64,000 bases of DNA from Roseomonas sp. (GCA_020249285.1 JADCFX010000030.1:1-64000), one strand, 5' to 3'. Positions 34,431 to 43,079 are shown, numbered from the stretch's first letter. Made by a program: numbers and translations. The notes: a model not told the origin generated them from the letters alone.

Positions 34431-35105
34431 ATGAGCAAAGCCGAAGCATCTGATTCCGTCACGACGCGCCTGCGCGAGGGGTTTGAGAGAATCGCGCTTG
34501 TCCTGCGGTCTGACCTCTGGATGGCCTCAGGCAAGGCGGGTCTGAACCCGACCCAGGCGCAGGCCTTGGCCTTGCTGGCGGAACGGGCGGGCGGCCTACG
34601 CGCCAAGGAAATCGCCGCCCATCTGGCCGTATCGCCGCCAACAATCGCCGATACGCTCGCTGCGCTGGAACGCAAGGGCCTTGTCGCCCGCGCGCCGGAC
34701 CCCGCCGACGCACGCGCCATGCGCGTGATGTTGACGGATGAGGGCCAAAAAGTTGGGCGCGCGCTTGCGCAGTCTAAATCACAGGTGACCACGGCGCTGG
34801 CCATGCTTTCCCCCGACCAACAGGCTGATCTGCTGCTGTCACAAATACGGATCATCCGCTCCCTTCAACTGGCAGGCGCCATTCCCGAACAACGCATATG
34901 CGTCAGCTGCCGCCATTTTCGGCCGAACGCCTATCCAGGCGCGGCCCAACCCCATCATTGCGCCTTCGTGAACGCCGCAATCGGCGACCGGGATCTCCGG
35001 CTCGACTGCGGCGAGCATGAAGCGGCCGACCCGTCCATCCAGTCTGCCAACTGGATGGCTTTCGACACGGCAAGGCCGCCCTTCCAAGCAACCCCAGACA
35101 CCTAG
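34431..35105 (+). CDS. MarR-family regulator with C-terminal four-cysteine tail
   Basis: A 224-residue protein, longer than usual MarR (about 140-160). Residues about 20-140 are the winged helix: LNPTQAQALALLAERAG, LRAKEIAAHLAVSPPTIADT (recognition helix) and the wing AADPADARAMRV-like segment ending in LTDEGQ. Residues about 150-200 add Cys157, Cys160, Cys177 and Cys193 (CVSC, HHC, DCGEH), a CX2CX16CX15C pattern suited to zinc or redox sensing. It leads a cluster with an exported protein, an AhpD-like protein and a redoxin, so it probably senses oxidant, thiol or metal stress. The ATG has no ribosome site, in line with a leaderless start. Confidence 0.88.
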   Translation: MSKAEASDSVTTRLREGFERIALVLRSDLWMASGKAGLNPTQAQALALLAERAGGLRAKEIAAHLAVSPPTIADTLAALERKGLVARAPDPADARAMRVMLTDEGQKVGRALAQSKSQVTTALAMLSPDQQADLLLSQIRIIRSLQLAGAIPEQRICVSCRHFRPNAYPGAAQPHHCAFVNAAIGDRDLRLDCGEHEAADPSIQSANWMAFDTARPPFQATPDT

Positions 35106-35121
35106 AGAGGAACCCTTCAAC

Positions 35122-35850
35122 ATGAGCACCAAGAACCTGCGAGGCCTTGGCCTCGCGGCAACGGCCTTGCTTTGCCTTGGCACAGCCGCATGCGCGCATG
35201 AAATCAGGCCCGACCCGAACCAGGCGGTGAACGCTTCCTTCGACATCATTGAAACCAGGATCACCACGGCGAATGGTATGGCGACCTTCCGCACGCGTGT
35301 GCGCGGCGAAGCCGGAAGCGCTCGGCCGACCTCCACAGGCAAGTTCGAAGGGTCGCAAGTCTTCGCCTATGTCTGGCCAACCTCGCTCAACTCGGCCGAT
35401 GTCGGGTTCGAGAGAGATCAAGGCATCGTCGCACTTGCCGCAACTTTCCATCCCGATTTCGACGATGCATCCAAGCGGGCTCAAAGCGCTATCAATCGCG
35501 ACCGCTGGCATGCGCATTGGGTCATTCTGAATGAGGACAAAGCCTGCCCCGGCGGCTTGAAGGTCAAGGACATTCCGGCAGGAACCACTCCAAGGCTCCC
35601 ACCGGATTGGCCGGGTGCCCCAATTCTGATCGACAGCCCAGATTTCAAGACTGATTTCATGGGCGATGCGGTCGAAGTGCAGGTGCCTCTCGCCCAGATC
35701 GGTGCCTTGGCGACGGCGCGCTTCGACGGCGTGACGGCGGGCCTCAAGGTCAATGCCAATCTGCATACGCCGCTGCTATGCGTTGAAAACGTCTTCAAGG
35801 TCGCCTCGGGCAATCTGAGCCTGCCCGGCCGCGTGGTTCCGGCGCGCTGA
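35122..35850 (+). CDS. Exported protein of unknown function
   Basis: A 242-residue protein I do not recognise. It has a clear signal peptide (charged MSTKNLRG, hydrophobic LGLAATALLCLG). Cys25 in GTAACA could be a weak lipobox; cleavage at CAHE by signal peptidase I is the alternative. The mature part is probably beta-rich, with FDIIETRITTANGMATFRTR, VFAYVWPTSLNSADVGFE and HWVILN, and has only two further cysteines (DKACPGG, LLCVEN), which might pair. The start follows AGAGGAA. It lies 16 bases after the MarR gene. Its Asp codons are about evenly GAC and GAT, whereas pgi and other neighbours strongly prefer GAT. Confidence 0.82.
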   Translation: MSTKNLRGLGLAATALLCLGTAACAHEIRPDPNQAVNASFDIIETRITTANGMATFRTRVRGEAGSARPTSTGKFEGSQVFAYVWPTSLNSADVGFERDQGIVALAATFHPDFDDASKRAQSAINRDRWHAHWVILNEDKACPGGLKVKDIPAGTTPRLPPDWPGAPILIDSPDFKTDFMGDAVEVQVPLAQIGALATARFDGVTAGLKVNANLHTPLLCVENVFKVASGNLSLPGRVVPAR

Positions 35851-35876
35851 GCGCGCGTCGCAACAAAAAGGCAGCC

Positions 35877-35896
35877 CGGCGACTGCCATCGCCGGA
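35877..35896 (+). terminator. Hairpin between exported-protein and AhpD-like genes
   Basis: Perfect 7-base arms CCGGCGA (35877-35883) and TCGCCGG (35890-35896) with a 6-base loop. No T-run follows, so it may act as a processing or stability hairpin inside the cluster and not a terminator. Confidence 0.4.
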
Positions 35897-35940
35897 CCGC
35901 CCAATTATTCCCCTCCAAGCAACAGAGAAGGAGATTCCTT

Positions 35941-36486
35941 ATGGCACGTGTGAACCTTGTTGACAAAGCCTCGGCCCCAGTCGGCTCAAAGGCAGCGCTG
36001 GAACAGATCCAGGGCGCCTTTGGCATGATGCCGAACATGTTCAAGGCGGTTGCGAATTCGCCCGCCGCGCTGCAAAGCATGTGGGGCTTCTTCGGCGCGC
36101 TCGGCGCCGGGACGATTGGCGCGAAGCTCGGCGAGCAGATCGCCGTTGCGGTAGCTGATCGAAATGACTGCAATTACTGCCTCGCGGCCCATACCGTGCT
36201 TGGCCAGAAGGCCGGCGCCAGCGCTGCCGAAATGACTGAGGCGCAGACCGGCCTTTCCAGCGATCCCAAAACAAGAGCAGCGCTGGCCTTCGCAATCAAT
36301 GTTGTTGAGAACCGCGCAGCGGTGACTGCAGCCAATGTGCAGGCGCTGCGCGCAGCCGGGTTCGATGATGGGGCCATTGTCGAAATCCTGGCCCATGTCG
36401 CTCTCAACCTGTTCACGAATTACGTGAACGTCGCCTTCGACGTTCCGGTGGATTTCCCCGCAGTGAAGCTCAGCCGCAGCGCCTGA
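35941..36486 (+). CDS. Carboxymuconolactone decarboxylase/AhpD-like protein
   Basis: A 181-residue alpha-helical protein of the AhpD-like superfamily. The core CNYCLAAH gives Cys77, Cys80 and His84, and Glu65 is 12 residues before the first cysteine, as in the AhpD proton relay. The histidine between the cysteines in AhpD is a tyrosine here (Tyr79), as in many YciW/CMD-type members. Such proteins reduce peroxides or peroxiredoxins through the dithiol. The start follows AAGGAG. A thioredoxin-like CxxC protein gene comes next and could be its electron donor. Confidence 0.9.
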   Translation: MARVNLVDKASAPVGSKAALEQIQGAFGMMPNMFKAVANSPAALQSMWGFFGALGAGTIGAKLGEQIAVAVADRNDCNYCLAAHTVLGQKAGASAAEMTEAQTGLSSDPKTRAALAFAINVVENRAAVTAANVQALRAAGFDDGAIVEILAHVALNLFTNYVNVAFDVPVDFPAVKLSRSA

Positions 36487-36492
36487 TCCGGC

Positions 36493-36522
36493 GGGCGGTC
36501 GTGGGTTAAGCCACGACCGCCC
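36493..36522 (+). terminator. Perfect 12-base hairpin between AhpD-like and redoxin genes
   Basis: GGGCGGTCGTGG (36493-36504) and its exact complement (36511-36522) around the loop GTTAAG. It is very stable but lacks a following T-run. It may separate two transcripts or protect the 3' end of the AhpD-like message. Confidence 0.5.
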
Positions 36523-36550
36523 CTCGAGAAGCCTTCATTCGGAGACCGAC

Positions 36551-37111
36551 ATGACTGCCCTCGCACCCGAACTCGCCGTCGCTCGCTGGTTCAATACCGC
36601 GCGCCCGCTATCCTTGGCTGGCCTAGGCGGCAAAATCATTGTCCTTCATGCGTTTCAGATGCTTTGTCCGGGCTGTGTCGCGCATGGCTTGCCGCAGACC
36701 GAACGTTTGCATCGTTTGTTCAAGGATCGCCCCGATGTCGTTGTGATCGGGCTCCACACGGTTTTCGAGCATCACGCCGCAATGACGCCGGTTGCACTTG
36801 AGGCCTTCATCCATGAATATCGGCTGACCTTTCCCATAGGCGTTGATCAGCCAGACGAGCATGAGGCGATCCCGGTGACGATGCGGCGCTTCAATATGCG
36901 CGGCACGCCGACGACCATCATTATCAACGGAGCAGGTCGCATCGTTGAACACGCCTTCGGGCAGGTTGATGACTTGGCCTTGGGCGTGCTGCTCGGGACG
37001 CTTGCCGCAGAAGTGCCGAGGTCGGATGCAACCTCCTCCTCCGATGCGGAATGTGCACAAGGCGCCTGCCAAGCGCCGGCCCCGGTTTGCCGAAGCGCCA
37101 TTTTGTCCTAG
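36551..37111 (+). CDS. Thioredoxin-fold redoxin with CxxC
   Basis: A 186-residue TlpA/AhpC-TSA-like protein without a signal peptide. FQMLCPGCVAHGLPQ gives the redox pair Cys39 and Cys42, followed by VVVIGLHTVFEHH and the cis-proline loop RGTPTTIIIN typical of the thioredoxin fold. The C-terminal 30 residues are cysteine-rich (ECAQGACQ, PVC) and could be a second metal or redox site. It probably delivers electrons to, or takes them from, the AhpD-like protein encoded 65 bases upstream. The start follows a CGGAG-type ribosome site. Confidence 0.85.
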   Translation: MTALAPELAVARWFNTARPLSLAGLGGKIIVLHAFQMLCPGCVAHGLPQTERLHRLFKDRPDVVVIGLHTVFEHHAAMTPVALEAFIHEYRLTFPIGVDQPDEHEAIPVTMRRFNMRGTPTTIIINGAGRIVEHAFGQVDDLALGVLLGTLAAEVPRSDATSSSDAECAQGACQAPAPVCRSAILS

Positions 37112-37138
37112 ACCTCCGCCGAACGGATGGAGGCTCCC

Positions 37139-37948
37139 ATGGCGCAGGATTTGACGGTTGGCATTGCAGGCTTGGGCGCGATTGGGCTGCATCTGGCCCG
37201 CGCGCTGGATCGCGGCGTGCCGGGCCTGAAGCTCGCCGCTGCCTCCGCCCGGGACCGCGCCAAGGCAGAAGCGAATGTGGCGGGGTTCAAAAATCCGCCG
37301 CGCATCGTCTCAAACGCCGAGCTCGCCGCCTGCGATATTGTGGTGGAAGCTGCCCCGGCTTCGGTGTTTGAGGAAATTGCCACCGCCGCCATCGAAGCCG
37401 GACGGATTTTTGTCCCTTCTTCCGTGGGTGCGCTGCTGCCGCGCATGCATCTGGTGGAAAAGGCGCGGGCCACTGGCGCGCGCATCATTGTGCCGACCGG
37501 CGCTTTGCTTGGCCTTGATGCCGTGCGTGCTGCGGCGGAAGGCGAGGTGGAATCTGTCACCATCGAAACCCGCAAGCCGCCCCGTGGTTTGGCCGGTGCG
37601 CCTTATCTTGAGAAGAATAAGATTGATGTCGCCGCCATCACCAACGCGACACGTGTTTTTAAGGGCAATGCCTTTGATGCCGCCCAGGGCTTCCCGGCCA
37701 ATGTGAATGTCGCGGCAGCGCTGGCCTTGGCCGGCATCGGGCCGGACCGCACCATGGTCGAAATCTGGGCCGACCCTGGCGTGACCCGGAACACCCACAC
37801 CATCCGCGTTGAAGCCGCCACCGTGCGACTGACCATGACCATTGAAAACGTGCCGTCCGAGGAAAACCCCCGCACCGGCAAGATCACGCCGCTTTCCATC
37901 CTGGCGTGTCTGCGCGGCCTAACTTCCACGCTGAAGGTCGGGAGCTGA
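37139..37948 (+). CDS. nadX: L-aspartate dehydrogenase family (DUF108/NadX-like)
   Basis: A 269-residue NAD(P)-dependent enzyme likely to oxidise L-aspartate to iminoaspartate, the first step of NAD synthesis where NadB is absent. The Rossmann motif is GLGAIGLHLA. PTGALLGLDAVRAA, ETRKPPRGL, FPANVNVAAALALAGIG and ADPGVTRNTH are family blocks, the last with the catalytic histidine. Start 37139 has GGAGG at 37129-37133; an in-frame ATG at 37127 lies in that ribosome site. No nadA or nadC is nearby, so a catabolic role is also possible. Confidence 0.85.
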   Translation: MAQDLTVGIAGLGAIGLHLARALDRGVPGLKLAAASARDRAKAEANVAGFKNPPRIVSNAELAACDIVVEAAPASVFEEIATAAIEAGRIFVPSSVGALLPRMHLVEKARATGARIIVPTGALLGLDAVRAAAEGEVESVTIETRKPPRGLAGAPYLEKNKIDVAAITNATRVFKGNAFDAAQGFPANVNVAAALALAGIGPDRTMVEIWADPGVTRNTHTIRVEAATVRLTMTIENVPSEENPRTGKITPLSILACLRGLTSTLKVGS

Positions 37949-38170
37949 TAGGGAGTGGGCCGCCCCCCTCAGGGGCCGGGATCAGGCCCGAATAACGTTC
38001 ACCCCCTTGCCCTCGGGCGCCATTTCCGCCAAAGAGGCGCCGCTTCTGGGGGTTCTCCCCGGGGGTAATCCGCACGCGGCGCACCCTTCCTGATCAGGCA
38101 GGGTCCGGTCCCCTTCACCGGGGAAGGCGCCGCGGAGGCTCAACCGGACCAACATGGAAGGAAATCGCTC
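37949..38170 (+). promoter_or_regulatory. rpsB upstream region with structured leader
   Basis: A 222-base gap before rpsB with many GC-rich inverted segments. The clearest is GGTCCGG (38103-38109) with CCGGACC (38145-38151), enclosing CCCC (38111-38114) with GGGG (38121-38124); it ends 20 bases before the ATG. CCTGATCAGG (38089-38098) is a perfect palindrome. It could be an S2 autoregulatory leader; I cannot assign it to a named RNA family. Confidence 0.4.
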
Positions 38171-38989
38171 ATGGCGATGCCCGTCGTTTCTCTGCGCTCC
38201 CTGCTCGAAGCTGGGGTGCATTTTGGCCACCATACGCGCCGCTGGAATCCCCGCATGGCGCCCTACATCTTCGGCGTGCGCAACCAGGTGCATATCCTGG
38301 ATCTGCAACAAACCGTACCGATGATGGACCGCGCCTTGCGCGCCGTGCGTGATACCGTCGCCGGTGGTGGCCGCGTGCTGTTCGTTGGCACCAAGAAGGC
38401 CGCTGCTGAATATGTCGCGGAATCCGCAGTGCGCTGCGGTCAGTATTATGTGAACCATCGCTGGCTTGGCGGCATGCTCACCAATTGGAAGACCATCACC
38501 GGTTCCATCAAGCGCCTGCGCCAGTTGGATGAACGCTTGTCGGGCGACACGGCGGGCCTGACCAAGAAAGAAGTGCTGATGCTGTCGCGCGACAAGGAAA
38601 AGCTTGACCGCGCTTTGGGTGGCATCAGGGAAATGGGCGGCCTGCCCGATATCATTTTTGTGATCGACACCATCAAGGAAAAGCTCGCGATCGAAGAAGC
38701 CAATAAGCTTGGCATTCCGGTGATTGCGGTGGTGGATTCCAATGCCGATCCGGCTGGCGTGACTTTCCCCATCCCCGGCAATGATGACGCGATCCGCGCC
38801 ATCACACTTTACTGCGACATGATCGCGGGCGCGGTGCTGGATGGCATTTCGGCGGAAATGCAGGCTTCCGGCGTGGACCTTGGCGCGGTTGAGGAATTGC
38901 CAGAAGAAGCGCTGCCGGAAGTCGCGGCAGAAATGGCTGCTGAAGTATTGGCGCCGGTTGAAGGCGCCGAAGCGGCGGCCCAGGCCTGA
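38171..38989 (+). CDS. rpsB: 30S ribosomal protein S2
   Basis: A small-subunit protein that binds late at the neck of the 30S and recruits S1. 272 residues; the opening [19 protein letters not shown] and the block [13 protein letters not shown] are S2 signatures. The C-terminal ~45 residues are an acidic, alanine-rich extension, common in Alphaproteobacteria. It is followed by tsf, the near-universal order. GGAAGGAAA precedes the ATG. Confidence 0.97.
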   Translation: MAMPVVSLRSLLEAGVHFGHHTRRWNPRMAPYIFGVRNQVHILDLQQTVPMMDRALRAVRDTVAGGGRVLFVGTKKAAAEYVAESAVRCGQYYVNHRWLGGMLTNWKTITGSIKRLRQLDERLSGDTAGLTKKEVLMLSRDKEKLDRALGGIREMGGLPDIIFVIDTIKEKLAIEEANKLGIPVIAVVDSNADPAGVTFPIPGNDDAIRAITLYCDMIAGAVLDGISAEMQASGVDLGAVEELPEEALPEVAAEMAAEVLAPVEGAEAAAQA

Positions 38990-38996
38990 TGCTTTC

Positions 38997-39026
38997 GGGG
39001 TCACCAACCGGTGGCCCCTTTTCTTT
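38997..39026 (+). terminator. Intrinsic terminator/attenuator between rpsB and tsf
   Basis: A nine-base-pair stem (38997-39005 with 39010-39018, one G-T pair) and loop AACC, followed by TTTTCTTT. It has all parts of an intrinsic terminator and would let only part of the rpsB transcripts reach tsf. Confidence 0.7.
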
Positions 39027-39052
39027 CAATCATCCAGCAATGGGGATGAACA

Positions 39053-39991
39053 ATGGCTGAAATCACAGCGGGTATGGTCCGTGACCTGCGCGAGCGTACC
39101 GGCGCAGGCATGATGGATTGCAAGAAGGCGCTGGTCGAAAATGGTGGCGATATGGAAGCCGCCATTGATTGGCTGCGCAAGAAGGGCCTTTCGGCAGCCG
39201 CCAAGAAATCGGGCCGCGTTGCCTCTGAAGGGTTGGTGGGCTTTGCCTCGGCCCCTGGCGTCGCCGCCATGGTGGAAGTGAATGCCGAGACGGATTTCGT
39301 CGCGCGCAACGAAACCTTCCAGCATTTCGTGGCAACGGTTGCCGAGCTGGTGCTGACGGTCGGCGACGATATCGAAGCGCTGAAGAATGCCACCTGGCCG
39401 GGTGCCGTGGATCTGGTTGAAGAAACCACCCAGCGCAAGACAGTGGCGGATCAGCTTACCAGCCTGATCGCGACGATTGGGGAGAATATGTCCATCCGTC
39501 GCGCCAAGCGCTTCCAGGTCGCGGAAGGCACGGTTGCGACCTATATGCATTCCGCCGTGAAGCCCGGGCTTGGCAAGATCGGCGTGCTGGTGGCGCTTGA
39601 AGGCACTTCCGAGCAAGCCGTGATGGAAACGCTTGGTCGGCAGATCGGCATGCACGTTGCTGCCGCCCGCCCCGAAGCGGTGGATGTTTCGGCTGTGGAG
39701 CCCTCCGCGCTGGCGCGTGAGCGTGATGTGCTGGCCGATCAGGCGCGGGCATCCGGCAAGCCCGAAGCCATCATCGAAAAAATGGTCGAAGGCCGCATCC
39801 GCAAATACTACGAAGAAGTGGTGCTGCTGGAGCAGGTTTGGGTGCATGATGGCGAAAGCCGCGTGAAGGAAGTGGTGAAGAAGGCGGGCTTGAAGCTCTC
39901 TGGCTTTGCGCGCTTCCATTTGGGCGAAGGCATTGAAAAGCAGCAGGGCGATTTCGCCGCAGAAGTGGCCGCTGCTGCCGGCAAGGCCTGA
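39053..39991 (+). CDS. tsf: Elongation factor Ts
   Basis: The nucleotide-exchange factor for EF-Tu. 312 residues. The N-terminal block [21 protein letters not shown] contains the TDFV-recognition region seen later as [11 protein letters not shown], both standard signatures. The C-terminal core and the dimer part are complete. The gene has its own ribosome site after the rpsB-tsf hairpin. Confidence 0.97.
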   Translation: MAEITAGMVRDLRERTGAGMMDCKKALVENGGDMEAAIDWLRKKGLSAAAKKSGRVASEGLVGFASAPGVAAMVEVNAETDFVARNETFQHFVATVAELVLTVGDDIEALKNATWPGAVDLVEETTQRKTVADQLTSLIATIGENMSIRRAKRFQVAEGTVATYMHSAVKPGLGKIGVLVALEGTSEQAVMETLGRQIGMHVAAARPEAVDVSAVEPSALARERDVLADQARASGKPEAIIEKMVEGRIRKYYEEVVLLEQVWVHDGESRVKEVVKKAGLKLSGFARFHLGEGIEKQQGDFAAEVAAAAGKA

Positions 39992-39999
39992 ACTGACAT

Positions 40000-40025
40000 A
40001 AGGGGGACGTCTTGGCGCCCCCCTT
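40000..40025 (+). terminator. Hairpin between tsf and pyrH
   Basis: AAGGGGG (40000-40006) pairs with CCCCCTT (40019-40025) over a 12-base loop, directly after the tsf stop. The following sequence is CTGCCTTATT, with a weak T content. Probable tsf terminator. Confidence 0.5.
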
Positions 40026-40102
40026 CTGCCTTATTGCCGCCCCCGCGGGCATGTCTTTATGATGGCGCCCGCAACCTGAACCCGATTCGAGATTGAGCCC
40101 CC

Positions 40103-40831
40103 ATGAGCCAGAACCCGGCCTATAAGCGCGTCATGCTCAAGGTCTCCGGTGAGGCCCTGATGGGGGATCGGGATTACGGGCTGGATAACGCCACCTGCCG
40201 GCACATTGCCGAAGATATTCGCGGTGTGGTGGATCTGGGTGTGCAGGTCTGCCTGGTTATTGGGGGCGGCAACATCTTTCGTGGCATTTCCGGCGCGGCA
40301 TCCGGCATGGACCGTGCCCAGGCGGATAGCATCGGCATGCTGGCGACCGTCATGAACGCCCTTGCCATGCAGAATGCGTTGGAGAAGGTCGGCGTGCAGA
40401 CGCGCGTGCAAAGCGCGATCCCGATGGCGAGCCTTTGTGAGCCCTTCATCCGCCGGCGTGCCGAGCGGCATATGGAAAAGGGTCGCGTGGTGATTTTTGC
40501 CGCCGGCACCGGCAACCCCTTCTTCACCACCGATACCGCGGCGGCCTTGCGCGCGGCTGAGATGTCCTGCGATGCGCTGTTCAAGGGCACGCAGGTGGAT
40601 GGTGTCTATTCCGCCGATCCGCGCAAGAAGCCCGATGCGGAACGCTACAAGACGCTGACCTATCTTGATATGCTGGCGCGCGATCTGGCGGTGATGGATG
40701 CGGCGGCGATCAGCCTTGCGCGCGAAAACAAGCTGCCCATCATTGTCTTCAATATCCATGAACCAGGCGCCTTCACCGCCGTCATGAAGGGTGAAGGCAA
40801 ATTCACCACCGTGGTGGAACAAGCGCCATAA
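40103..40831 (+). CDS. pyrH: UMP kinase
   Basis: Phosphorylates UMP to UDP; a hexameric amino-acid-kinase-fold enzyme. 242 residues. [10 protein letters not shown] is the phosphate loop, GGGNIFRG and [20 protein letters not shown] are diagnostic, and [12 protein letters not shown] binds the nucleotide. frr follows after 18 bases, as in most proteobacteria. Confidence 0.97.
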   Translation: MSQNPAYKRVMLKVSGEALMGDRDYGLDNATCRHIAEDIRGVVDLGVQVCLVIGGGNIFRGISGAASGMDRAQADSIGMLATVMNALAMQNALEKVGVQTRVQSAIPMASLCEPFIRRRAERHMEKGRVVIFAAGTGNPFFTTDTAAALRAAEMSCDALFKGTQVDGVYSADPRKKPDAERYKTLTYLDMLARDLAVMDAAAISLARENKLPIIVFNIHEPGAFTAVMKGEGKFTTVVEQAP

Positions 40832-40849
40832 CCCAGGGGGAAGGGCAAC

Positions 40850-41416
40850 ATGCCGACTGATGTAACGGCCCTGAAACAGGACCTGACGCGCCGGATGGAA
40901 GGCGCGATGGAAACCTTGAAGAAGGAATTCTCTGGGCTGCGCACAGGCCGCGCCAGCCCCGCGCTATTGGAACCGGTGCGCGTCGAAGCCTATGGCAGTG
41001 TCACGCCGCTCAGTCAGGTGGCCAATATCTCGGTCGCGGGGCCGGGGCTTCTGTCTGTGCAGGTCTGGGATAAGGGGCTTGCCAAGGCGGTGGAAAGCGC
41101 CATTCGGGAAGCCAATCTGGGGCTCAACCCGCAGGCGGAAGGCCAGGTGATCCGCGTACCGCTGCCGCCGCTCACCACCGAACGCCGCAATGAATTGGCC
41201 AAGGCCGCAGCGCGTTATGCTGAACAGACGCGCGTGTCCGTGCGCGGTGTCAGGCGCGATGGCATGGAACAGATCAAGGCGGCGGGCAAGAAATCCGAAC
41301 TCGGCGAAGATGAAGTGAAGCGCGCTGAGGAAGAGGTGCAGAAGCTGACCGACCAATTCGTGAAGCAAATTGACGCGGCCTTGGTGGACAAGGACAAGGA
41401 TATCCGGACAGTCTGA
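40850..41416 (+). CDS. frr: Ribosome recycling factor
   Basis: Splits post-termination ribosomes with EF-G. 188 residues. The three-helix bundle and small beta domain are recognisable: LRTGRASPALLEPV at the hinge and PPLTTERRNELAK in the second helix. It is placed between pyrH and uppS as usual. Confidence 0.97.
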   Translation: MPTDVTALKQDLTRRMEGAMETLKKEFSGLRTGRASPALLEPVRVEAYGSVTPLSQVANISVAGPGLLSVQVWDKGLAKAVESAIREANLGLNPQAEGQVIRVPLPPLTTERRNELAKAAARYAEQTRVSVRGVRRDGMEQIKAAGKKSELGEDEVKRAEEEVQKLTDQFVKQIDAALVDKDKDIRTV

Positions 41417-41491
41417 GGATCATCCGGCATATTGGGGGGAATGGCGCTTGCGGAACCGTATGGGGCCTGATCGCGCGGAGGGCTGCCGCGC

Positions 41492-42235
41492 ATGAGCGCG
41501 GCAAGTGAACCCCGTCCTGCGGCGGGCGCCCCGCAGGCGCCGCCTGCCCATGTGGCGATCATCATGGATGGCAATCGCCGCTGGGCGGAGGCGCGCGGCG
41601 TGCCGGTGGCGCTTGGCCATCGCGCCGGCGCTGAGGCTGCGCGGCGTGCGGTGCAGGCGGCGGCAGAGGCCGGCATTGGCTGGCTGACGCTATTTGCCTT
41701 TTCCAGTGAGAATTGGCGCCGGCCGATCGAGGAGGTCTCCGCGCTATCTGGGCTGCTCCGGCTCTATCTCCGCAATGAAGTGGCAGGGCTGGTGCGGGAT
41801 GGCGTGAAGCTGCATGTGATTGGCGATCACAGCCGTTTCGGCGAAGAATTGTCGCGCATGGTGGCCGAGGCCGAGAAAGCCACCGCAGGCGGCACCAGGC
41901 TCAATCTGGTGATGGCGCTGTCTTATGGATCGCGGGATGAGATTCTGGCGGCGACCAGGGCCGTGGCGCGGGCTGCCAAGGCCGGCAGGCTTGATCCCGA
42001 AAGCCTGAGCGAGGCGCAGTTTGGCGGCTTCCTGCAAACGGCAGGCATGCCCGATCCGGATTTGATCATCCGCACTTCGGGCGAACAGCGGCTGTCGAAT
42101 TTCCTGCTTTGGCAGGCGGCTTATGCCGAATTCGTATTTCTCGATGTGCTGTGGCCGGATTTTTCCGCTGAGGATTTACAGGACGCGGTTGCTGAATATC
42201 ATCGGCGCGAACGCCGCTACGGGCTGCGCGCCTGA
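41492..42235 (+). CDS. uppS: Isoprenyl transferase (undecaprenyl-diphosphate synthase)
   Basis: Makes the C55 lipid carrier for peptidoglycan and O-antigen by cis-condensation of isopentenyl diphosphate. 247 residues. The catalytic Asp26 is in IIMDGNRRWA, FSSENWRRP binds substrate, and DLIIRTSGEQRLSNFLLWQ is the C-terminal signature. A short proline/alanine-rich N-terminal tail precedes the core. The stop is one base from the GTG of cdsA. Confidence 0.96.
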   Translation: MSAASEPRPAAGAPQAPPAHVAIIMDGNRRWAEARGVPVALGHRAGAEAARRAVQAAAEAGIGWLTLFAFSSENWRRPIEEVSALSGLLRLYLRNEVAGLVRDGVKLHVIGDHSRFGEELSRMVAEAEKATAGGTRLNLVMALSYGSRDEILAATRAVARAAKAGRLDPESLSEAQFGGFLQTAGMPDPDLIIRTSGEQRLSNFLLWQAAYAEFVFLDVLWPDFSAEDLQDAVAEYHRRERRYGLRA

Positions 42236-42236
42236 C

Positions 42237-43079
42237 GTGACTGACGCCACAGCATCTCAGCCGGAAGCCAGCGCGGCGCCGCGTCCCTGGCGCGATTTGG
42301 CACTGCGGGGAGCATCGGCGGCGGTGCTGATCCCTATTGCCGTTTTTGGCATCTGGTGCGGCGGGGTGGTTTGGGACGTGCTCATAGGCGCCGCAATGGT
42401 GCTGCTGTCTTGGGAGTGGCTCAGGCTTTCCGGCGCTTCAGTCTATCGCTGGCCAGGTGTTTTGCTGCCCATCATCACGCTTGGCGTCATGTTGCTGGCA
42501 GCTTTTGGGCCGCCGCTTGCCGCGCTGGGGCTTTTGGTTGCGGGCAGCGTGGTGTTGTTGTTCCTGCAACGCCACGGCGACATCTGGCCGGCATCGGGGC
42601 TTTTTTACATTGGGCTTTGTGGCTTTTCGCTGATTTTGCTGCGCGGCACGGATTGGGCCGGGCTGCTCAATACGCTGTTCATGGTACTGGTTGTCTGGGC
42701 CTCGGATACCGGGGCCTATCTCGCCGGGCGCGCTTTAGGTGGACCGAAGCTCGCCCCTGCCATATCGCCGGGCAAGACCTGGTCAGGCGCGGCGGGGGGG
42801 CTTTTGGCGGCGATCCTGGTTGGCGCGGGGGTGGCATCGCTACTGGCGCCGGGGGGGGCTTCACGGGCGGCAGCAATCGCGGCCATGTTGGGGCTGATGG
42901 CACAGGCAGGTGATCTTTTGGAAAGCGCTATCAAGCGCCGCTTCGGGGTGAAGGATAGCTCTTCACTCATTCCTGGGCATGGCGGGTTATTTGATCGGTT
43001 GGATGGCGTGATGGCAGCCGCCCCCTTGGCCACCGCCTTCGCGCTTTGGGCCGGTAGGGGCGCGCCGTTATGGCATTGA
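42237..43079 (+). CDS. cdsA: Phosphatidate cytidylyltransferase (CDP-diglyceride synthase)
   Basis: Makes CDP-diacylglycerol for all phospholipids. A 280-residue membrane protein with about eight hydrophobic segments. The C-terminal signature is complete: RRFGVKDSSSLIPGHGG, then DRLDG. The GTG start at 42237 is inferred because an earlier open frame lies inside uppS and the conserved region begins after this GTG. The end overlaps dxr by 10 bases. Confidence 0.94.
   Translation: MTDATASQPEASAAPRPWRDLALRGASAAVLIPIAVFGIWCGGVVWDVLIGAAMVLLSWEWLRLSGASVYRWPGVLLPIITLGVMLLAAFGPPLAALGLLVAGSVVLLFLQRHGDIWPASGLFYIGLCGFSLILLRGTDWAGLLNTLFMVLVVWASDTGAYLAGRALGGPKLAPAISPGKTWSGAAGGLLAAILVGAGVASLLAPGGASRAAAIAAMLGLMAQAGDLLESAIKRRFGVKDSSSLIPGHGGLFDRLDGVMAAAPLATAFALWAGRGAPLWH

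Noticed and set aside
33395..37111. tRNA-His as the integration site of a genomic island reaching the redox cassette
   Set aside because: No integrase gene and no second copy of the tRNA 3' end was seen downstream, and an SDR gene lies between.
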